A program made the translations under genes and the position numbers. Below are positions 25,901 through 38,200 of a DNA stretch of 64,000 nucleotides, in pieces (position 1 is the first letter of the stretch; each line of letters begins with the position of its first letter). Under the pieces are notes generated by a model, which saw nothing but the letters and a program-made list of their open reading frames with translations, had not been told where the DNA came from and made no database searches. The DNA comes from Crotophaga sulcirostris (Eukaryota; Chordata; Aves; Cuculiformes; Crotophagidae), in contig VYZB01000195.1 in the NCBI GenBank assembly GCA_013397455.1, positions 1,238,807 through 1,302,806 on the forward strand, given 5' to 3'.

Positions 25901-27165
25901 GATACTACAGGATAGACACTACAAGAGCTTAAATAATTATAGCCAGGAAATGGGACTGAGCAAAGAGAGCTGCCTGGCGCTGGAGCGAATCAGCGCAGCC
26001 CGGCTGAGGTCACCCAGTCATTCTCTCAGAATCCCGTATTTATTGCATTTTCAAACCAAGCATGTTCAGCTGGTGAAAGCCACGTTGTCCCCATCAGGCT
26101 GGGTTCTCATTGCAGCATCACTGACAGCAGGGACACAGGCATTTATTCACCTAATTTCTGTTTATGACACAGAAGCTGCGTGAGCCACGGGTTCTTCAGC
26201 TAATGCGTAACAGAGCAACACCTTCCACCTCGGCTCAGCACTCAGCACCTCCACGGGCACAGCTTTGCCAGGCAGTGAAACAGCAAAGACTGAAAGAGAG
26301 AGCAGCCTCAGCATCACAACGGACCATAACCTGAACACCTTCTTACCTGCACACCCTTACCTGTTCACAGGTGCCTTTCTTGCATTTCATTCTCTTCCTA
26401 TGCATCGCTTATGGACTAACAGAGTTCTACAAGAAAGCAAGAGGTGGTGGTGGTGGGGGGGTGTGGGGTGTGATGTAAACTAAAATTAAAGAAAGGGAAA
26501 GCAGAAACTGCTGAAAACACAAGGTTACAACCTTCAATTCAGTGTTGAAGGCAAAGGTGCAAGGAAAAACAACATTCCTCTAGAAAGCTGCGGCAAGGCG
26601 GCACACAGCATATTGCATGGTTCTGCCTGCTCACTTGAGGGGCAAAGGGTTAATTTGAACCACCAAGGTGATTATGTAGCTGTAGGAACTGTCTTAAAAG
26701 CTGGGTCTCAAACCTCAACAGCCTGGCAGATTACAAAGGGAGAAAAATACACATCTCCAGAGATGTAGAAGAATGGAAAGAAATTGCTTACAGGAGTACA
26801 AAGGCGTCTAAATCGAATGAAATAGAAGATAATAAGATAGGGAGAAATTTTGGCAGAGTGTATCAAAGAATAATTGCTGACAGTGAATCTATTAAGCAAA
26901 GGTAGAACCTCTCAAGGGGGGGGTAGCAAGAGACCAGTTATTTGGAATATATGAAAATAAGACTACACAAAACATTAGAAACAATATAACTCTGGAATAA
27001 AACCCCTCTGGAACTACACCAGTCTAACAGTTCTTTTCCATATGTAAATTCATAAGCTAAGCTTTGTAATTAAGAGAGGAGAGAAGCATCACAGCTACAA
27101 TTACAGTCCTCCACTGTTGCTTTTCTTTTAGTTCTTAATGTCATTATTGCTGCTTCCTTACACAG

Positions 27166-27183
27166 CCACTGAGCTTTGGAGCC
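27166..27183 (+). other. FNDC11: FNDC11 5'UTR tail and splice acceptor
   Basis: A pyrimidine-rich tract ends in ACAG at 27162-27165, 18 bases before the ATG, which suggests the coding exon is preceded by a noncoding first exon. A second possible acceptor, TTTTAG, lies at 27126-27131. The upstream exon was not found. Confidence 0.45.
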
Positions 27184-28077
27184 ATGGCTGGGATTTTGAA
27201 TGAGTGCAACACCAGCTCGGAGACTGCTGTGCACAGCAAAGGCCACGACGCTGCCAACAAGAAGTCATACTCTGAAAAGAGAAACATAGTTCTGCATTTC
27301 CTTCAGACCACCCTGAGCCTCCAGCGTATCAAGGACCACCAGCAGAAACTTGACCTCCTCAAGAAGTGTTACTTTTATGTGGAAATTGAGCCCCACTACA
27401 CGCATACGAGAGACCAGAACCACATGATGCATCTCGCTGACATCATGCAAAACATAGACAACTACCAGCTGCAGAGGGTAAAGAAGAAGGGAAAAAATCT
27501 GATTGAAATCTGGCTGTCGCTTCTAGCGGATCTGTTGGAGCAGCTGGAACGAGGACAGGAGGAGCTGGGACATTACATATCAGCCTATGACATGATAACC
27601 TTCCTCTCCCAGTGGCACTTGATTGAGAAGAGAGTATCCCAGCTCTCCAAGTTTATGGAAACTCTCATTTCCTTGCAAGCGCCGGGAATACTCTATATCA
27701 AGCATCCTTTGTTGTTACAAGCACATTTTAGAGCAGCTATACCCTCTGTGTTTAGGGTTTCTCTCCATGCCAAGATGCCTCTCATTTTTGATCGAAATGA
27801 ATCATTTGCAGACAAGGACTGGGCCAAGCTGAAGTGGTTTAGTGAAAATCAAGAGCCACATCTTGGACCGTGTATACTGCACTTGAAGTTACTGACAAAC
27901 CAGAGTCGGGTAGAAATGGGATATCACAGGATGCAAGAGGTCACTTCCAACACATGCATAGTCCAGGGCCTGCAACCTGGCAAATCCTATGAATTCACCA
28001 TCAGAAGATCAGACACTCAGACCTTCATCTTTGTGAAATGGCAAGACAGCATTACACTGACAACAACTTTACGCTGA
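27184..28077 (+). CDS. FNDC11: FNDC11, fibronectin type III domain containing 11
   Basis: An intact single-exon frame of 297 residues ends in TGA. The ATG has a good context (GCCATGG). The human protein (C20orf195) is about 318 residues. Residues 1-195 are hydrophilic and mainly helical, with charged stretches such as 'RVKKKGKNLIEIW' and 'LLEQLERGQEELGH'. Residues about 200-297 form the fibronectin type III domain, with the typical 'VQGLQPGKSYEFTI' turn and strand near its end. No signal peptide or membrane segment is visible, so an intracellular protein is likely. Its function is not established. Identification rests on the C-terminal FN3 fold, length, single coding exon and position next to HELZ2 in tail-to-tail orientation, as in mammals. 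Confidence 0.9.
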   Translation: MAGILNECNTSSETAVHSKGHDAANKKSYSEKRNIVLHFLQTTLSLQRIKDHQQKLDLLKKCYFYVEIEPHYTHTRDQNHMMHLADIMQNIDNYQLQRVKKKGKNLIEIWLSLLADLLEQLERGQEELGHYISAYDMITFLSQWHLIEKRVSQLSKFMETLISLQAPGILYIKHPLLLQAHFRAAIPSVFRVSLHAKMPLIFDRNESFADKDWAKLKWFSENQEPHLGPCILHLKLLTNQSRVEMGYHRMQEVTSNTCIVQGLQPGKSYEFTIRRSDTQTFIFVKWQDSITLTTTLR

Positions 28078-28464
28078 AGACAACAACTGACGCTGTTTTA
28101 GATGCGAACAGCAGCACTTGTGCAGCAGAAGAATGAGGGAGCACACAAGAATATTTTTCTCATTGTATCCATTTGAAAAATGTTAATGAGAAAAATTAAA
28201 GGCAAACCTTCCTTTGAAACATTTTGCGTAAAACTGAACTCATTCTGTTCCCAACAACAAATTTCACAAGTGCCTTCCCCAAACCTTCCCAGGTTAACAG
28301 TAACCATTCCAAGTTCCTCACACAATCTAACATCCTTAAGCAGCATTCAGGACTCAATGCTCACTTCCCACTGCCAGAACTCACAGGTGGGAGCAGCAGG
28401 GAACAGGCAGCCTCGCAGGGCACCTTGGATGCAAAGCATGGGAGATGGAAGCATCTCCAGAGAA

Positions 28465-28548
28465 TTGTTAAGGTTGGAAAAGACCTCTAAGATCATCCAG
28501 TCAAACCATCAATACAACACCACCATGCCTACTAAACCATGTCCTCTA
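28465..28548 (-). mobile_element. Short CR1 fragment, antisense, in FNDC11 3'UTR
   Basis: 'aaggttggaaaagacctcta', 'agatcatccagtcaaacc' and 'gcctactaaaccatgtcc' show an older-type CR1 3' end of about 85 bases lying in the presumed FNDC11 3'UTR. Confidence 0.8.
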
Positions 28549-28786
28549 CAGTGCATCAAAAGATCACTCTGATTACAAAACACAACAACAACCACCCCAA
28601 CCACCCCTCAAACCCCACAACAAACAGGGAAGGGTAACCCAGCCACACAACCAGTGTGTAAATCAATCTTTTCTGCCATGTGCATGAGTTAATGCTCATT
28701 TTCTTTTTCCCTCATCTGGTTCACTCCATATAGAGCTGTTCCTGCACAGACTCTAGTCAAACCACAACACAGACAGATCTTTTAAT

Positions 28787-28810
28787 AATAAAATTTATTA
28801 TTTAAATAAA
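28787..28810. terminator. Interleaved poly(A) signals: FNDC11 (+) and HELZ2 (-)
   Basis: AATAAA occurs on the plus strand at 28787-28792 and 28805-28810, and on the minus strand at 28794-28799 (plus-strand TTTATT). The plus-strand signals can end FNDC11; the minus-strand one can end HELZ2. The surrounding 70 bases are almost pure A/T. Another minus-strand AATAAA at 29038-29043 is an alternative HELZ2 end. Confidence 0.6.
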
Positions 28811-31800
28811 TTCAAATAATTTTACAATTATGGCTTAAATATAAAAAAAAATAGGAATGTTGAGGTTCATTCTTAGAAACGGTAGAAGCAGGTAAAAATA
28901 TTTGTATCCAAAACATCATCTGAGGTTTGCTGCAAGTCACAGACATACAAAAGATAAAAACCTGCCACGGTTAAAGTTCCTTAATATACACTTCATGACA
29001 CTTAACATTTCATTCCTATTTAAAAAAAACCCAACAATTTATTGCAGTAAATTGATTGTCCTACACAGATCCGTCCAACTCCTCACAAACAGTCCCATGG
29101 GCTTCTCCTTTGCCAGCTGGAGCCAAGGAGAGTTTTCCTGCTTCTGGATGCCTTTCACTGCCAGTTCGAGCGGGATGTGGGATGATGGATGCAACCACGT
29201 GGACCATCCCGAGCTGGCACCAGGCACAGCACCTGCTGCGTGTGCAGGTTCCCCTTGTTCAGCTTGGATCCAACTCTAGCCAGTACCAAGGAAATAAAAG
29301 TTATCCTGTTGGATGAACGGACATTTGTGTCCTGCACCAATGTTCTCTTGTCTGTGAGCTGCAGAAAACGCAGAGCCTGCGATCGGACAGGTACCCTGTG
29401 CGCCGCACTGCCAGTGCTTTCCTACTGGAATCACCAAAGGCTTGGTGGGTTTGTGTTTAAACTATTTTAAGAATATGTGCTTGAACATAAAATTGTAAAT
29501 TCAAAGCTCTGTGTGCAAACAAAACCAGACTACTTTGAACTCGTTTTTCTCTATTAATTGCTATGATTCTCTTTATCCATGAGCGAAAGGACAAGAACAC
29601 AATATTCCACTGTCACTAACAGTCTATAAAAGTTCGATTAATGGCACTTTCTGCTATCCCTGACTATTCCAGCTGCACGACCAGCTCTGCAGGTACCTGC
29701 TCACAGTCCAAACAGTCCAAGAATCCAGCCCGGCTGTTCCTGCTGCTGGGTGGTCCAGGGCAGCGTTTTCTAAACACCCGTTACAAAACGCATCTCCAGA
29801 GGAACAAAAAATAAAATGTACATTGCCTTGCAACACAGAGGTGACCAAGCAAAGTGTTTCAGTCTCAGCTTTACCCTCCAAGGAGCAGCAGTAAACATTT
29901 TTTTCCCCACTGAGCAGAGAGAGGCTTTGTGCTCTTTCTTGGTCTACACAAACACATGGCCAAATGCCGCATAGGAGTGTTGGATTAAGCCACTACACTC
30001 ATAAGTAAGACTCCTCATTTGTGTCATGTGTAATGAAATAACTAGCAAAACAAAACAGGGGAGAGGCTCTTCACTGATGTTAGATCATGAAAATGAGACC
30101 CATTGGTTCTAAAGGGACAAAGGTGACTTTGTCAGAATGATGCTGGCACCATGATAAAGTATTTATCCTAACAATTCCAGCATCTTTTGCAATTCCCTCA
30201 TCTTAGAGACACACAACAGCATTTCAGTAGTCCAGAAAAAGATTCCCATGCCAGCTTATTTTGGAATTGTAATATTATTCACAAAATCAGGTCGGTGCAG
30301 AATCTTTTAAGGTCCCAGCCAGGATGACTTCACAGGAACAATGAACTTTACATTTTACCAGCTTTTTTACCAAGTATCTTTAGAACCAGCAGGAGGTGCT
30401 TCCTAGGAGCTTTTGTCCCTTCTGGAATCACTAGCCACGTGCCCGTTATTATGTTTCACTAAGACAAAAACAGCGCCTGAGGCTTTGAGCTCCCTGATCC
30501 AGTGGGAGGTGTCCCTGCCTGTGGCAGGGGGCTGGAACTGGATGGGCTTTGATGTCCCTTCCAGCCCAAACCATTCTATGATTCTAGCATACAAACTCAC
30601 CCAATGCAGAAGTGCAGGAAGGTAGTTTAAAATAAGGAAGAGAACAACAAAATTTCTCCATAGGTCCTTGAGTCAAGTCTAACACAGAGCCACAAGAAGA
30701 AACACAGCGTTAAATAAGGACTTTTCCAGACAAAAAGCTTTCTTATTGCACATTCCTCCACACTGGAAAGAGCCAAGCTGCATTTTCAGCAGCAAATACA
30801 GGACAATATTCATCCGTGCCATAGCTCTGTGCAGTCACAGGGACTCCTCACTCGAGCCAAGGAGGACCTGTGTCCCAGCACAGGATACACTCTGAGCAAA
30901 ACCCCTCCATGATCGCATCTTGGCTCCATCCCATGTGAACATCTAGAGACAGTCAAGCGCGTGGGCTTAGAAGAGCTGAGGCAGGCACTTCATACATTCA
31001 GAACTGAAATGAGATAAAGGACATCATCCCTCCCTCAAAAACACCATGCTTCACAAAGCAGCTCTGTGATTCAGCAGAGAGCACCGCTTCACCGCTATAA
31101 CATCTGCATCAGCCATACATTACTGGGCGAAGGCAGCCTTCTCCAGTCAATCACAGCTTCCAGTTTACAGCAGTTTGGCTACTTAACATAAAAAAATACA
31201 TTATACACATACATATATGCCGTGGTACATTTATCAAATTTACATCACTGTTCTTAAAAAGTCAGGCCGTAAGACTGTGAAACACATCCACAGAGTTAAA
31301 AAGTAATAAATTAGAAGCAGCTTTTTAAAAAAAACAGGGGTAGGAAAGGAGGAGATTTCAAATAAAACCCGTCAAGGTTTAAAATACGCTTACAAATTCC
31401 AATGTTTCCTGGTAGGTGCAGTCCTTGGTTTCCATTGACTTTATACTGGTGAGACAATCTCCTTCATATAAAGAATAAGCAAATCTATTTACAGAATCAA
31501 CTTGGCCTTGGCTCTGATATTTACAGCTCAGAGAACAGCGGCCTGGCTACACAAAGAGTGGTACATGGTTCTCTCTTTGCTTTCTTCCTTCACTTAGAAA
31601 AATAAAACAACACCACCAAAAAAAACCCAAATTGGTTTTCTGCTTTGAGAAATGAGAAGCCTTAAAAATCCCCTGGCCTTGGTTTTAAAATGAGCAGCAG
31701 CACTCAGAAGCTTTGGTCCTCTGGCAAATCGCAGCTTGCCACACAGCTCCGGTCGTTCCACCCGTGACGAATGGACTGAGTGTTTGGTCCCCAAAGCACA

Positions 31801-32133
31801 GCTGCACTGGCAGGTAGGACGGGGGCTCCACTGAGCATCTCACAGTTAAAAAATAGCATCATCATCATCAATAAAGTCACCCTCCTATCCATCCATTTCC
31901 AATGCTTTTTGGTTTGCTAGAGCTGAAAGTTCCTGTCCAAGGTTTGATTAAAAACCCCAAGATGCCAAAGCACGCACAGAAGCTGAGCTGTCACCATGCA
32001 GGGGAAGATCCAGGCTCCCCCACTGCATTTGGCTCTGTGGGTCACTATGGAATGGAAAGATTGGGTCCTTCCCAAGGCACACGTAACGCAGTTCACATAG
32101 AGAGGGACAAACTCATCGAGGTACGACCCATCC
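28795..32133 (-). other. HELZ2: HELZ2 3'UTR
   Basis: Noncoding, AT-rich sequence between the HELZ2 stop and the minus-strand poly(A) signals, about 3.3 kb (about 3.1 kb if the signal at 29038 is used). It contains one CR1 fragment (30480-30590). No competing gene was seen on either strand. Confidence 0.6.
30480..30590 (+). mobile_element. CR1 3' end inside HELZ2 3'UTR (antisense to HELZ2)
   Basis: Sense CR1 on the plus strand: 'ctccctgatccagtgggagg' through 'ccagcccaaaccattctatg' to the ATTCTA terminus. It would be transcribed in antisense within the HELZ2 mRNA. Confidence 0.88.
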
Positions 32134-32258
32134 TCACCGGCGGACGGTTGGAGTTTTCCTGACCAAAATCCCCTGTGCTGCAGCATAGCATTTGTGCTGT
32201 CTGTAATGCTGAAGCAGTCTCTTCCACAAAAGGTTGCTCTCCAGGAGGTACCGGTTCC
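32134..32258 (-). CDS. HELZ2: HELZ2 coding exon 19 (last)
   Basis: The acceptor CCAACAG precedes '[13 protein letters not shown]', and the exon ends VRR-TGA at 32134-32136. It encodes the short basic tail after helicase motif VI. Confidence 0.85.
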
Positions 32259-35200
32259 CTGTTGGCACAGGGATGGGGGCAGCAGATTAGTGGCCAGAAG
32301 AGGCTTGCATGATACCATCACAGAAACTTTTGTCTACCATTTCTAGGCTAAGGGTGCTGGATAACCTGCAGGGCCTTTTTCTTTAGCCAGAGCTCTGTGA
32401 AATCCCAGCTCCCTTTTCAGTGCTGTCAGATCTGCGAGCAGCCTCCCTACACATCCCAGCCTACATCTGTGTGATTAGGAGGAAAATAAGCAGCCACATT
32501 CTGTTAGGAGACAGCTCCAGCACGCCAGCGATGGAAACAACGTGGTCTGAACCAGAGGGTGAGAAAAACTAATTATACATGCTATGTACGAGCCATGCAC
32601 GATCTCTGCTGTGCCCAGATTGCCCAGCTTCAAATCCACAGAAGAAAAAAGCAAGACCATTGGTTGTACTACTTTGAATCTCCACCCCTTTATCCAAGCA
32701 TCTTGTTCCCCTGCAGCCCTGTCCACACTCCCAGGAGACCCACCTAAAATGCAGAGTCCTTCCTGAGCTCGTGTGATGCCAACATTCATCTGGTTTGGGT
32801 CGGTAACAAACCCCAGGTACTTCTTCTGCCAGCTCTTCGTGGGCTTCCTATCAATCTCTGACCGGGGGCAGGAGCGTACAGTCGACAGGATCACGTATCT
32901 CCACTCACTTCCTAGAAAGCAGAATTGAAACAGGTTTTATTTTCAGAAGGAAGTATCTGGCCTCCCCTCCACCCCACAAGAGACTTATTTCTCTGCAGCA
33001 AGACCCACAGAATGCAGCTGCTGTTTGGATTTCTCCAGCTTTGGAGGTCATTCAACCCCTGGTTGTTGCTCTCCAAAGAGAATATGCTATGGCAGTTCTT
33101 CAACACTCCTTTCAGACATCCTTCACCTTCCAGTCTTCATCAGTTTCACCTTGCCTGGGCACTTCAGAGGTTTTCAAAGGATTTATTACAACAACAAATC
33201 ACCTAGAAATCTGGCCCAGGGATGTTTCTTCCATGGCTGAATGACCCTGGTGTAGGACCTGCTCAAAGACCATCTCTGTGAGAAGTTGCTTCAGTCCTCA
33301 GGAAGGCAGGAGAGAACAGAACCAACCTTCCTCTCTCCTGCCAGCCTTACCTTGACTCTTCATGATGGTGCAGACAGTCACTCCGCAGATGCCCTCTCTC
33401 AGGAGGCTCTTGTTGATCTCAGACACCTGGGCGTTGTAGGGGCTCAGGATGGCGATGCTCTCTGGCCGGATGGTGCCATCTAGTGTCAACTGCTTCGCCA
33501 GCCTCACCTGGGGACAGGAGAGTCCTGCTCACCTGGCAGCAGGGGCCAAAGGGAACCAGCCCTCCAGCACCCTGACCCCAGGGCAGCGATGATGCCTGGC
33601 TGTGCTGCAGGCCCTACTCTGGGTCCTTCCCTACAGCTGCCTCTGGCCAGGAGCATTGTTGCGTGCTCCAGGTCCAAGAAGATGCTAAGCAGATGCTGTA
33701 CCCCACTGATCTTTATCCTATATTGATACTCATTATCCCTCCAAGATCCCTCGAGCCCCCCTGCACCACATCCTCCCCTTTTGCATCTCCAGCAATTCCC
33801 CAGGACCCTCCTCACCGCCTGCTCCACTTCTTCTGGGTTAGCTTTGGAGTTCTCATTTCCTTCCTCAGTAGAAATCATGAGGCTCTGCTCCTTCCCCTCC
33901 ACATGCCCGAAGATGATAGGGCAGCAGCCGTTATCTTTGTGATGGAAGACACTGGGTTTACGAAGAAGCTGGGGGCACGTTTTCAGCCGCATGTCATAAA
34001 ACTGCTGGGATGGGAACTCACAAATGGCTTTGTGCTGGCAGAGAAAAGGGGAGAAACTGAGGTGAACAAAAGCCAAGGAACTTCTCAACCTGCAGGCGTC
34101 ACCTGCAATGCCATTGTGCTACAGCTGGCACTGGGCGAGTGCATTATTCATTACTTTAGGAAGGGGAAGCACTAATGGACAATATTTATTTCCCAGTGGC
34201 TTGAGGCAAGCCCTGATTTCAGCATTTTCTGTGGTGGAGAAAAGACAATCCACTTGGGGGCCTCACCATGCGGTACTGTGTATCCAGCATCCATGCTTGG
34301 TCCCGGTAGCGCTCAAAAAGAGACCTCTCCAGGCCAAGATTCTTGCAGAAGTCACTGTTGACCACAGGTCGCAGCTGTTTGTGATCCCCGAGCAAAACAA
34401 CCTGGAATGAAGAACAGACACCTCAGCTATGAGGGTGGTGGCACTGGTGAAGGCAATCAGCTCTTTGAAAGGTTATTTGTAAGCAGACATTTGTTGCTAC
34501 TTACTTATGTTACAGTTACAGCAATTTCAATCAAAGTCCATGTTGGGCATTTTATAAAGATCCTGACCCAGATAACATGGAGCCTTGTTCCCACCTCACA
34601 GGAGAAAGACATCATGTAGCAAGTCTACCATGATCTGCTCTGTGCTTCTTATCACCTTAATAGTTTGTGCCTGGGTCAGCAGATTTTTTGGTAGCAGTGA
34701 TGCCCACCCACCAAAAATTCAGCCACACCACCACTTGTTTTCTCTTGCAGACAGCCAAGAGCAAGTTTAGAGGAGACAGCATGGGCATAACTGTTTGAAG
34801 TCAAGGAGCTGAGTTGATACACACAGCAGAGCAGTGACCAGATGCAATAATTCTCCACCACAGCTCTCAGGCCTGCAGTAGGTCTTATGACTCTGCATTG
34901 TGCAGTATGAACAGGTAACACACAGCTCAAGCATCCAGTGAGAACATTTATGGACTGCACGGACCTCTCTGTGCCTCAAGACTTTATACTTATAGTTATA
35001 TCAGAGTTATACCTGAGAGGAAACAACTCCCTGAAGGCTGAAACATCAATACACCATCATAGATGCTACAAAGAACAACCTTAAAACCTGGTAAAACTGA
35101 AAAGAGCAGCATGGGAAGGGTGGCAGACATGCAGAGGTTTGAGAGCCCTGAGCAGCCATCCTGAAGATGCTTCTTTGGAAGGGACTTACCTTCTTAGCAT

Positions 35201-38200
35201 GGCGGTGGCTGACCAAGGGGATGAGGGTTTCGGGCTCTGTGGACATGGCACACTCATCGATGATTATCTGCTGGACATTGAGCTGCTCCAGGGAGCTGGC
35301 AGATGCAGCAGAGCACGTGCACAGGATGACATCGTGGTTTGCCAGTTCGTACGTACGAGCAGACGACAACTGAAATTTGTACCTGGCGGTCGATGTAGAA
35401 GACACCAGATTATGCATAAGATAAACACCTCTAAGTTCCTCATGCCAGAACCAGGCAGTGGCTATACTCTCCCAAATTATTATGCTCTGTCTCCCTCCCC
35501 AGGATGAGCTGGTGTTCCCAGGAAAGGAGTTTGGATGGACACTGTGGGAAATGTAATTTGTGCTGAAGTCAACATGGCAGAGGCTTGGGGTGGAGGATGC
35601 AAGTGTCACACACACATAGTGTGTCACCAGAGCAGAAGTGATGCTGAAGCTCTGCACTGTACCCCTAGTCCCAAGCTAGTCACTTCTTATCATTATTCCA
35701 AGCACACAGCTTATTAATCCACCTTGATGTTTCTACCTCATCCCTTGGCTTACATGAGCCAGGATAAACCCACTGTCTTTCATGTAGTCTATCAGCTTGT
35801 GTCAGCTGAGATGTAGCAAGCACAGCCCAAACCCCTTCTCACAGAGGGAGGAGATTGCTGCACTGTGCTCCTTTGGGCAGTGCTTCAGAGGCAGCCCATG
35901 GCCAAAGCCAGCTATCTCTCATCAGGGTCTCTTTCTACTCACTTCTTTGTTTCTTCTTCAGTTATCTGCTCTCCTTTCCTCATTCGAGCATCAAAGTTAC
36001 AGATCTCAAGCCAAAAAGGGTTGGGTGGCCGCCGGATGCGATGATGCAGGATTATTTCGCTGAATAAAGAGTCAATATATAAATATTTTCTCCCAACACA
36101 GACCCAAGCGATCTCTTCTGCAATGAAGCAGACCACACCTGTCTATGTGGAGAAACTCTGTTAGCTAAAGTCACAGCCAGATTTCTTCATTTTTTTAGAC
36201 CTAACACTTAGCTCACTCCTGAGGACACAAAATACAATCACTTTTCTTTAGCAATTGCAACCAGGAATGAAGTCAGAGACTTTTAGAGCTGTTCAAAAGA
36301 GAGTGGAAAACAAGGACATTTTCAGCAACCAGGGTTTCCTGACTAGGTGCTGCATTAGAACATACCCCTTCACTTGAAGCAGGTAGAAGAGCAGAAGCTG
36401 CATTTGCTCTAGCTTGTTCAGCTTTACCGGTGCAGAAAACATCACACCCCAGCGCTCTCAGAGCCTGCGGGGGCCGTGCAGTCCTACCTGAGCTCACGCT
36501 TTGGTTTTGAATCCCGCAAGGCTTTGCGGGAGAGGTGCCGGTTGCTCCCTGGGTACGGGTATTCCATCGTCTCGATGGCCTCCCCGTAAACCCTCAGCGG
36601 TTTCAGGTTCCTCATCTTCAGCAGCATCTCTGGGGAAGGAGAACAGGTCTGCTCAGAGGGCACCAGGCACCAGCAATGCTGAGAAAGCTCATGGCCTGCG
36701 AGGTGCCCAGCGTTGGCTGTGCACTCGCCTCTTCTTACAACCCCACCTGTACTGGTTCCTTGCCCTGCAGTGAGGGGTCTTCTCTTAGGACCAGTCCTGC
36801 TTTAGGCCTCTCCTGTCTCCCAGCCTCCTGCTCACAGCCACATGTTCTCCCTCCCACCAGTACAAGCTGCTTTGGGGGCTTAAAACCAATACTTACCAGC
36901 CACAACATCAACAGACTTGTTGGATGGGCCACAGTACAAGATGCACTTTCTCCCCGTGGGCTCTTCTTCAGAGGATGGCATTTGCTCCTTCTCATCATGC
37001 TCCTCATTTAACTTATGGAACCAGTAGACAATGTGAGTTCCAACAACAGTTTTTCCTGTGCCTAGAAAAGGAAGGACGTTGCTGAGAACATTTTAACCAT
37101 GGCACCTATGCTCTAGATCAGCATCGGGATGATCAGCCATGAAATAAAATCAAGAACCAAGGGGACTGCGTTGAACAGCCATGGGTGATGCTGTCTCCTG
37201 TCTCACCAAAGGTCCTATGGAAAGGTTGTCCAGGGAAGTGGCTGAGTCACCAGCTCTGGAGGGATTTAAAAGACAGGGAGACACAGCACTTAGGGGCATG
37301 GTTTAGTGGTGGACTTGGCAGCGTTAGGTTAGCAGTTGGACTTGATGATCTTAAGGGTCTTTTTCAACTTAAATAATTCTGTAAAAGCAACAGATTAGCT
37401 CTAACTTGCCCATCAAAACAAAGCAGGCATAGACCATCCACCCAGCCTTACCTGGTGGGCCTTGGATGAGCATGAAGGATTTTCTCAGAGCATTGAGAAT
37501 AGCCTGGTTCTGACTCTGGTTGAGCTTCCTGGAGCTGCCAGGGAGATCAAAGGATTTTTGCTGCAGGATTTTGGACGTTGTCACTGTTACGGCAAAGTGC
37601 CAAGAGAACAAGTTTAAAGAAGGTTACTGAAGGCAGCACACAAGCAATTTAACAGGAGGGTGCAAGAGGTAGCAAGCAGTTATGGGCCATTTACAAGATC
37701 ACCTAAAAGTAATCCTTGTTTTGTTGCCAAGAGGTTCTGCCCACAAGTCTTCTGATTCTTGGGGACTAACATATCACCTGTGCCACCCTCCTGCAGAGCA
37801 TCCTGCACCCCCATTATCTTCACTCTGCCAGGCTGGCAGCTCCTCTCCACCGCTTGGCAGGGGCACCTCCTGGCTGGGGAGCACAATCCTTATGGGCAAG
37901 GGCCCACAGAAGCTGCCAGGCACCCACCTGGCCAGAAGCAAGTAGCCACAAGGTAAGAAAGGTGAATATTTGCACCTACCTTTTTGAGGAGGTTCGTGGC
38001 CCAGGGCAATGCTTTTAGCAAGCTTCGATGCATACTCCAGCCTCCAAATTGCCTTTTCTTTCCGTCTGACAGACAGGGAAAAATAAGGATGAATAGAATA
38101 TAGCATAAACCAGTGAAAAGTGTAACACAGCCCTGTACAACTGTCTTGTTTATTCTTTCTCTCCGCTTTGGTGTTGCATTAAATCATAGAATCATAGAAT

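Larger units (their letters stand above)
16400..27160. other. Intergenic region STK35-FNDC11
   Basis: No exon with recognisable protein similarity was seen on either strand. The region holds CR1 fragments (17450-17600, 19157-19830, 23600-23665, 24535-24855, 25520-25900) and short homopolymer tracts (poly-T near 20000, poly-A near 25250, G/T-rich near 26440). Human PTK6 and SRMS, which sit next to FNDC11, have no counterpart here: no tyrosine-kinase HRDLAARN-type motif is visible. Confidence 0.6.

Noticed and set aside
16400..27160. PTK6/SRMS orthologues expected from human synteny
   Set aside because: No tyrosine-kinase, SH2 or SH3 motif is visible in any frame of this interval.
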